NCBI GenBank assembly: GCA_000277445.1
Contig: AJWJ01000117.1
Span: 1-51,457, forward strand
DNA length: 51,457 bases
Direction of reading: 5' to 3'
From: Polysphondylium violaceum
Lineage: Eukaryota; Evosea; Eumycetozoa; Dictyosteliales; Dictyosteliaceae
Shown here: piece after piece, positions 45,412 to 51,457 of the stretch
How positions within the stretch are numbered: the first letter of the stretch is position 1
Layout of the letters: each line of letters begins with the position of its first letter
The notes under the pieces: model-generated
Databases searched by the model: none
The model's input: the letters and a program-made list of their open reading frames with translations, nothing else
Told to the model about the DNA's origin: nothing
Made by a program: the position numbers and the translations under genes

Positions 45412-46230
45412 ATAAAATAAACACATTTGTGTTTGTCAGTCCCAAACAATCGATCACAAATAGAATATGAATATGAATCTCCAAGTCTTTGTTTCTTTCT
45501 GACCAAGAAAAAAAATATAAAAAATGAAAAAAAAAAAACAAAAATAAAATTGATCATCATCTATTTTGGTGTATGCTTGGACTTGTTATATTAATTATCA
45601 TAATGATGACTCACACAACATCCATACATCTTTTTGGGAAGCGATTGGGAACGATAACGATAAAAAAGTATTTTATACAAAGCAACACTGTTTCTGCACT
45701 TCACCCATTGATTTCTGTGACATTTCCAACAGCATAATGATTTGTGATCAAAAATCCCAATGATGATATTTTTATTTTTTTTAAATTTTTTATTTTTTTT
45801 TCTATTTTTTTATTTTTTGTTGCTTTGTTGATCATCATATTTAAATAGAACATAACAGGAATCATAATTTTGAAACACATTCGAATCAGTTAAATAATTT
45901 CTATTCATCCCAACTCACACGATAGAATTAGATAACCAATTTCATATTCACACACTCTATCACACCTTCTCCGTCAATCACACCTCACAATTATAACTGT
46001 GTTTGATTTTTTTTTGTGTGCGCGAAATCCTTTGTAAGAAAAAAAAAAAAAAAAACTTTTTTTAAAAAAACGAAAAAAGCCTTCAAATTTTTTTTTACAA
46101 GATTTTTTCTTTTTTTACTCTACGCTCGAATATTACAACATCACACCCCTATCGTCATTAGATAATCATCATCCAATCATAATAGTACTAGAAGTAGTAA
46201 GAGTGTGTATTATACTAGATCATTTAAAAA
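45412..46230. other. Intergenic region before the sterol oxidase gene
   Basis: This 819-base stretch has T tracts at 45768-45830 and 46011-46112, a C/A-rich leader (45905-46000, 46138-46190) and TGCGCGAAA at 46019-46027, another E2F-like element. A 65-codon open frame at 45566-45763 with many Cys and His has no ATG and no splice acceptor, so I do not call it. Confidence 0.5.
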
Positions 46231-47228
46231 ATGGACGTCAAAACAATTTTATCATTTTTTAAATCTACTCAAACCTATAATGTAGAAATAGATAACCCAA
46301 CCAACATTGTTGAATATGCTTGGATCTGGGTTCTTCAAACCTGTGGAGAGTTTGGCTTATTCTTGGGATTTTACCTTGCCATGGCTGCTCTCTATGCCGT
46401 TGGTGGTTTTATTTTCCATCTTTTTGATAAATATAAACTTTTCCCAAAGAGAAAACTTCAAGCAACCGTATGTATTTTTTTTAAAATTGATTCATCATCA
46501 TCACTTTTATTAACATATATGTGCAATTAATTAATTATAAAATATAGAAATATCCAAGTCAAGCTGATATGACTAGATGTTTAAATAATTTGATTGTAAA
46601 CTATATCGTTATTATCTTACCATTAGGTATTGTTTCTTTCCCATTTTCAAAAATGTTGGGTTTAACCTATTCTCTTCCTTTACCATCTGTGTATGTATTC
46701 GATTGCTCTATAAAATAACAATAATAATAATAGTAATAACAATAATATTAATATTTATCTATTTATCTATACTACAATTATAGATGGAGATTTTTATTGG
46801 ATATTTTCCTTTGTTTAGTTGGTGAAGACTTTTTCCATTATTGGATGCACAGATTCTTCCATACACCATGGTTCTATAAAAACATTCACAAGGAACATCA
46901 TTACTATTCTGCACCATTTGGATTCACTGCCTCATATGCCCATCCAATTGAAGTAATCTTTTTAGGATTTGCTACATTTGCACCAGTATTCATTATTAGA
47001 CCACACTTTTTCACATTTTACTCTTGGTTCATCATTCGTCAATTAGATGCCGTCTTAACTCACAGTGGATATGATATCGATATTTTCCCATTCAACTTTA
47101 TGCCATTCTACGGTGGTACATCATTCCATGACTACCATCACAAAGAGTTTACCTGCAACTATGGCTCCAGATTCACCTTTTTGGACAAAGTATTGGGCAC
47201 CTACAAAGAAAAAAAAGTTAAAAATTAA
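46231..47228 (+). CDS. C-4 methylsterol oxidase (ERG25/MSMO1 family)
   Basis: Three exons, 46231-46467, 46548-46690 and 46784-47228, give 274 residues. Introns join in phase 0 and GT|A (Val, restoring SVWRFLLD). All histidine boxes of the fatty acid hydroxylase superfamily are present: HYWMHRFFH (about 145-153), HKEHH (about 161-165) and HDYHH (about 241-245). Between them is the ERG25-specific YSAPFGFTASYAHPIEVIFLG. Several membrane helices flank the boxes. The enzyme uses a di-iron centre, O2 and reduced cytochrome b5 to oxidise the C-4 methyl groups of sterol precursors in the ER, early in cycloartenol- or lanosterol-derived sterol synthesis. Dictyostelids make sterols through cycloartenol. 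The C-terminal KEKKVKN has lysines at -3/-5 like a K-x-K-x-x ER retrieval signal. Confidence 0.92.
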
Positions 47229-49771
47229 ACTGTTTTAGTTTTTTTTTCCACCTTATTTTTTTCTATTTTCCAACCCATTTTGATTTATATCTATATTTTA
47301 TTTGTTTAATGGTAATCATCACACATCCTATGATAATGATAATCAATAGTACTGTAGTGTCCTTATTATCAAGATATATTCTAACCAATCATCTCATCTA
47401 TACTTGCTAATTAATTTATTCACCACCACCACTCTACTATTATTACTCCTTTGTTGTTTGTGCTGTTTACTTTTGACTCAAATCACGATATTTTATTTTT
47501 TATTTTTGTATACACACAACATGTGCTAGTATTTATTTCTGAGTAAAAGTATTATTGATCATTATTATACATACATTTATTTCATCTCAATAAATAAATA
47601 TTGCAGTGATGTAGTTTTTACAAAATTAGTTAAATGTGTCTAGTGTTTACATATCTTGTCACCGCCATTACTTGATGATATGTTTGCGTATATGTGTGGG
47701 TGTGTTATTTTATCAATTTTATCCATAAAAATACTCTTTCCACCCAATCACTGATGAAAATCTTGAAATTATTTGTTATTAGTTTGTATTGTATTTTTAG
47801 GGTGATGATTGAATCGACAAGTCATACCTATTTTCGGAATCCTATCTCACCATCCATAAAAAACAAGACACCACACCACACCACATACACACTTATCGAA
47901 AATCTCTAAATTATCATGATGATAATTGATTGCACAAACAGAAATTTTACACATACATTTTAAATACACAAAAATAGGCAGATTACCAAAAAAAGTTAGC
48001 AATTTTAGGGATGTCATCATAAAACAACAACAACAACAACCACAACATTAAAATGGAAACATATGTATGATTGTGTGTGGTGAGTGTTTTATTTTATTGT
48101 AAATGGGATACGCAGGAAAAGAGTATTATAGGTTTTGCCTACTTACAACCCCTCCACCACTCTATTACTCTTTTTGTTTTTCTTACTAGTATTACTATTT
48201 TTGCTCGAATCCCCTTTGAAACCCCATTTAAAATAATAATTTACACACATTTATCATAAATTCATTCCACCAGCACACACCAAAAGTGATTTTGTACAAA
48301 TTTGTTACACTGAGTTTATTATAGAAATAGTTGTTGTAGTGTTGGATATATATGAAAATGTGTGTTTTGCTGGCTGTGTGAAAAAGTTAGATTTCTATTT
48401 CTATTGGTGTGTGTCTGAATATTATTCCCGTTTTTTTTTGGCCAAATAATGCATGTGGGGGGTAAATTTTTGTTTTGATTTCAAAATTTTGAGCTGTGTG
48501 GTGAGGATGGGAATCACAAAATGTTTTTGGGGTTATATAGACTTTTTGAGTTTTACTTGTTATGGAAGGTAACTCATAAAAATTAAACACACTCACCCAT
48601 TGTGTGGGAAGTTTTTGTTCATTTTTGGATATTGATTAGATATGAGTTTTATATTATATTCTTTTTTTTTTTTTTTTTCTTATTTTTTTCTATTTTTTTT
48701 TTTTCATTATTTTTATAGTGTGTGTGGTTTATACAATCATAATGAATTACTTGGCCAATTTATTTATTTAAACTCAAAGATAGTGTTTTTTATATGTGTT
48801 GTGTGTGTCCTTTTGATAACAAATAAAACCTTTGTTAGGGATAGTGGAAAAATAATAATAGTGTTGCGTGTGGTGAATTGTGTGTGTGTTTTGTTGTGAT
48901 AATTATTTAATATTTTTCCCCAATTGTATCATATTACCACTGTATTTTTAATTGGAAATATTTATTTATTTTTTATTTCCTTTCTTGTGTGATTGTTTAA
49001 TTAATTATTATTATTTTTATTTTATTTATTTATTTATCACTATTGTGTTTGATAAATCCAATCCTATTGTTTCGTATTATCACTCATCATCCCATTCCCC
49101 AGTCACACAATATTATCGGCAACTCAATTTTGATCTATTAAAAGAAAGAGAAGAAAAAAAAAAAAAAAAACAAAAACACATATCTAGGGTGGATATTTAA
49201 ACATTTAGTAGATATTTTAGATAGGGTGATTGAATAGATGCCATATTTTTCTGCCTATCTCTATTAATCATATATTATTTCCACATTGTTTAATTATTTC
49301 TATTTTTGGTTTAAGTAAATTATTAATTATAATTAGTAATTATTTTTGCTACACACACAATTATTATATTATAACATTATAGTAATCACCACAACACCAC
49401 TAGTTGTGCCCACAACCACTTTTACTCCCGTACCATACGGCTTATCCCCAGAATCTTTAACAGTGTTTTTTCGTATTCTCACACTCTTACGTACGTCTTA
49501 TTACTCTCACTCAAAGTAAATCCATATTTTGGTTTGCTTATTTATTTGTTTGTTTGTTTTATTGTTGCCAATCTTTAATTATTTGTTTCATTTTTTAATA
49601 TCACTACATAGTCCGCCCCCCTATATCCATATAAAATATTATTTATTTATCACTACATCCCACACCCACTCATATATATATATATTTATATTAGTTTTAT
49701 AAATATATATATATATATACAAAATAGGAACCATAGCTATAAAAATATTTAAAAAAATAAAACTAAAGAAA
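47229..49771. other. 2.5-kb gene-poor region between two plus-strand genes
   Basis: The region is A/T-rich, with changes of strand composition: C/A-rich at about 47400-48060, G/T-rich at about 48320-48900 (TGTGTGGTGAGGATGGG), C-rich again at about 49340-49680. A possible two-exon micro-ORF begins at 48053. Frames here are Phe/Leu/Ile/Tyr-rich and look like noise. A TA dinucleotide repeat lies at about 49674-49721. A GCTCGAATCCC string at 48203 recalls a tRNA T-loop, but no cloverleaf can be built. No gene is called. Confidence 0.5.
49674..49721 (+). repeat. TA dinucleotide repeats flanking an AT hairpin
   Basis: Two TATATATA runs (about 49674-49687 and 49702-49720) are complementary and could form a cruciform about 50-100 bases upstream of the actin-fragmin kinase start. 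Confidence 0.6.
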
Positions 49772-51072
49772 ATGAAGACAATCAAAGAACTAAAGAATAA
49801 AACTTCAATGTTTTTAGATATAAAAAGTAGTAAAGATAAAGATTCATCATCGTCGCCGGCATCATCAGCATCATCAACACCCAAATATAAATCAAACTCT
49901 AATAGTAGAGCAAATTCATCTGATAATTTAAATAATACAAACACCAGTATCAATAACAGCACTGGTAGTAGTCCATTATGTGGTGCCGATATATTGAAAA
50001 AAAATGAAAAACCAAAAACTTTACAATACTTACCATCAAATATTAATAACTTGGTCTGGGAAAGAGCAACAAGTGTCGAAAAAATTAGTTATGGCGAAAA
50101 TACACACTTTTTAGTAGTAACATTTCAACCCAATCCTCTTGTAGAAGAGTATTTTCAAGTATTATTAAAATCATCCACATCAATAGGTCAAGAGGTTTAT
50201 GTATCAATTTTAGAAAGTATATTAAAATTCCCAATTCCAGAGATGAGACTCTTGGAATTCTCTGACGAAGAGTATCAAGAAATGTCAAAATCCCTCACCT
50301 TTTTATCGGATCAAAATTCAAATTTAAATTCCTTTATTAAAAAAGAATTGAAAAAATCATTTTTTTTAGGTAATTACAAACAATCATAAATATATAGAGA
50401 ATATGTAAATTTAATATTAACAAATCTTTATCTATAGTTATGGAATATAATCCAGATGGTAAAACATTAAAAGAATTAAATTATAAAGAATATTTTACAG
50501 GAACTAGTGGCGATAAAAAGTTGATTCAATTGGGACAAATTATTGCATTTGATATGTTTTGCAATAATTGGGATAGATTTCCATTGATTTGGGACAACAA
50601 TGGCAACTTTTCAAATATATTATTCTATGAACAACCCATCAAAAATGGATGGTATTTTTCACTGATAGACTCAAATATCAGTTGTATTAATAACAGTTCA
50701 TTCACAGTTGGCTATCACAGATACATTAATCGATTGAAATCACTGTTGTACTCAATTTTTAAAAACCCAAATATGGAATCAAATCAAGTGAAAAAACTTC
50801 GAGAATTGATTTGTAAAACCTTTGAAATTAACCTAAACGAATCATCTGGTGTATTATTACAAAAAGGAATTTTACAAGGTGTTCAATTGATTGTAAATAC
50901 CATCACCCTCAATATACTAAAAGATACAAAAGAAAAACTTCAACATCTAGTTAAATGCGACACTGATAACATTTGGAAAAAAAGCATTGATTCAATTTAT
51001 CTTCCTTTTCTTATGGACGTTTTAGACAAGTTTGATGAATTTGAAAGTTCGAATCATAATAATAAAAAATAA
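49772..51072 (+). CDS. Actin-fragmin kinase-type protein kinase
   Basis: Two exons, 49772-50369 and 50438-51072, join G|TT as Val and give 410 residues. Residues 1-70 are Ser/Asn-rich. The rest matches the actin-fragmin kinase catalytic domain (PF09192): LVWERATSVEKISYGENTHF at the N-lobe, then QLGQIIAFDMFCNNWDRFPLIW with the catalytic-loop NNWDR, then GNFSNILF and the metal-binding Asp in YFSLIDSNIS. In Physarum this kinase phosphorylates actin (Thr202/203) in the actin-fragmin complex and so controls capping and nucleation. Physarum AFK also has C-terminal kelch repeats; none is present here, as in other short dictyostelid relatives. The tail has a leucine-rich helix and ends in Asn/Lys. 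Confidence 0.87.
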
Positions 51073-51195
51073 TATTATTATTATAAAAAACTATATCTCT
51101 ATTATCTATCGAAGATGTTTGCATTATTATAATAATTTTTTTTTTTCTTCTTTTTTACTCGGCGAAATTTCTTTTTTTTTTTTTTTTTTTCTTTA

Positions 51196-51207
51196 TTTTT
51201 TCGCGCC
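51196..51207. promoter_or_regulatory. E2F-like site TTTTTTCGCGCC
   Basis: A second close relative of the site at 35028 (shared TTTTCGCGCC core), 124 bases downstream of the actin-fragmin kinase stop. Its target gene may lie beyond the window. Confidence 0.35.
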
Positions 51208-51237
51208 AGGATCCCACCTCTTGAAACCAATAAGGTA

Positions 51238-51249
51238 ATTGCATGCAAT
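51238..51249. promoter_or_regulatory. 12-base palindrome ATTGCATGCAAT
   Basis: A perfect inverted repeat 30 bases after the E2F-like site. Its half-site TGCATGCAA also occurs near 8203 in the exoc4/SDF2 upstream region. Confidence 0.3.
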
Positions 51250-51457
51250 ATATTCAACAACCCCTAGGTATGCGTCAAGAGATAGATAGATGTTACATGA
51301 TGTAGCCAACTAAATCAACCACAAGGGCCTCATTGAAAGCTATCCTAATTGACTATGATACTTCTCTATAGCTATAGGTACTACATATACTTAAATATAG
51401 ATATATGTCTACTCTCAAAGTTAAAGTAATGAACAAGACCATATTTTAAAATAAAAG

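Larger units (their letters stand above)
51073..51457. other. Right-edge intergenic region
   Basis: The last 385 bases hold T tracts (51136-51148, 51173-51190), an E2F-like TTTTTTCGCGCC at 51196-51207 and the 12-base palindrome ATTGCATGCAAT at 51238-51249. The final 200 bases are less A/T-extreme and could belong to the next transcription unit, but no frame or splice pattern is convincing. Confidence 0.5.

Noticed and set aside
45566-45763. 65-codon frame rich in Cys and His
   Set aside because: It has no ATG, no acceptor before it and no continuation; it may be chance or a relic.
48203-48213. GCTCGAATCCC resembling a tRNA T-loop
   Set aside because: No A-box, acceptor stem or anticodon arm can be placed around it on either strand.
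48642-49200. Several Phe/Leu/Tyr-rich plus-strand frames
   Set aside because: Typical of T-tract intergenic DNA; no signal or domain.
1-51457. Transposons, LTR elements or other mobile DNA
   Set aside because: No transposase, reverse transcriptase, integrase, capsid or long terminal repeat was seen in any frame; the only duplications are the secreted gene pair and simple repeats.

Overview
The window reads as nuclear DNA of a dictyostelid social amoeba. The intergenic DNA is extremely A/T-rich with long T and A homopolymers. Introns are short (about 50 to 260 bases), AT-rich and start GTAAGT, GTATGT or GTAAAT. Many proteins carry poly-Asn, poly-Gln and poly-Ser tracts. The gene set (Sec8, alpha-SNAP, WDR91, kinesin-7, actin-fragmin kinase, RhoGEF, TIG-repeat surface protein) is also typical. 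Parts of several coding regions are fairly GC-rich, more than I would expect for Dictyostelium discoideum, so another dictyostelid lineage is likely, but I cannot name the species. I found no rRNA, tRNA, CRISPR array or mobile element.

Left part (1-10.5 kb): a partial TIG/IPT-domain surface protein, an SPFH/band 7 membrane protein, an EGF-plus-multipass membrane protein and the exocyst subunit Sec8 (exoc4) all lie on the minus strand. Sec8 is divergent from a plus-strand SDF2-like ER protein. That gene converges on a spermidine/spermine-type GNAT acetyltransferase, followed by a probable 59-residue unknown gene on the minus strand. Middle part (11.8-33.5 kb), all plus strand: a DUF1765-like protein, an ARM-coiled-coil-DH-PH RhoGEF, a tandem pair of secreted paralogues, a 1460-residue protein with a very long charged helix and a C-terminal CH domain, and a 2029-residue kinesin-7 (CENP-E/Kif4-like). 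Right part: alpha-SNAP, a four-CBS protein and WDR91 on the minus strand, then four plus-strand genes: a secreted TIR-domain protein, an F-box-like protein, a C-4 methylsterol oxidase and an actin-fragmin kinase.

Many genes serve membrane traffic and the cytoskeleton: Sec8 (exocytic tethering), alpha-SNAP (SNARE recycling), WDR91 (endosome conversion), SDF2 (ER), RhoGEF, CH protein, kinesin and actin kinase. They look like neighbours rather than one pathway.

The most striking gene is the intronless one at 41710-42792. It has an N-terminal signal peptide, a ten-cysteine Asn-rich ectodomain, and a C-terminal TIR domain of the bacterial CAP12/Pycsar-effector type (PF10137) with its conserved glutamate. 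This suggests a bacterial antiphage NADase module recruited to the secretory or phagosomal route of an amoeba. Other points are the duplicated secreted gene pair with duplicated promoter, an 18-base perfect palindrome in that promoter, several E2F-like sites, and two gene-poor stretches of about 2.5 kb (39.2-41.7 and 47.2-49.8 kb) with switching strand composition. Exon borders were worked out by eye from GT/AG sites, phase and family alignment; family calls come from motif recognition, not searches.
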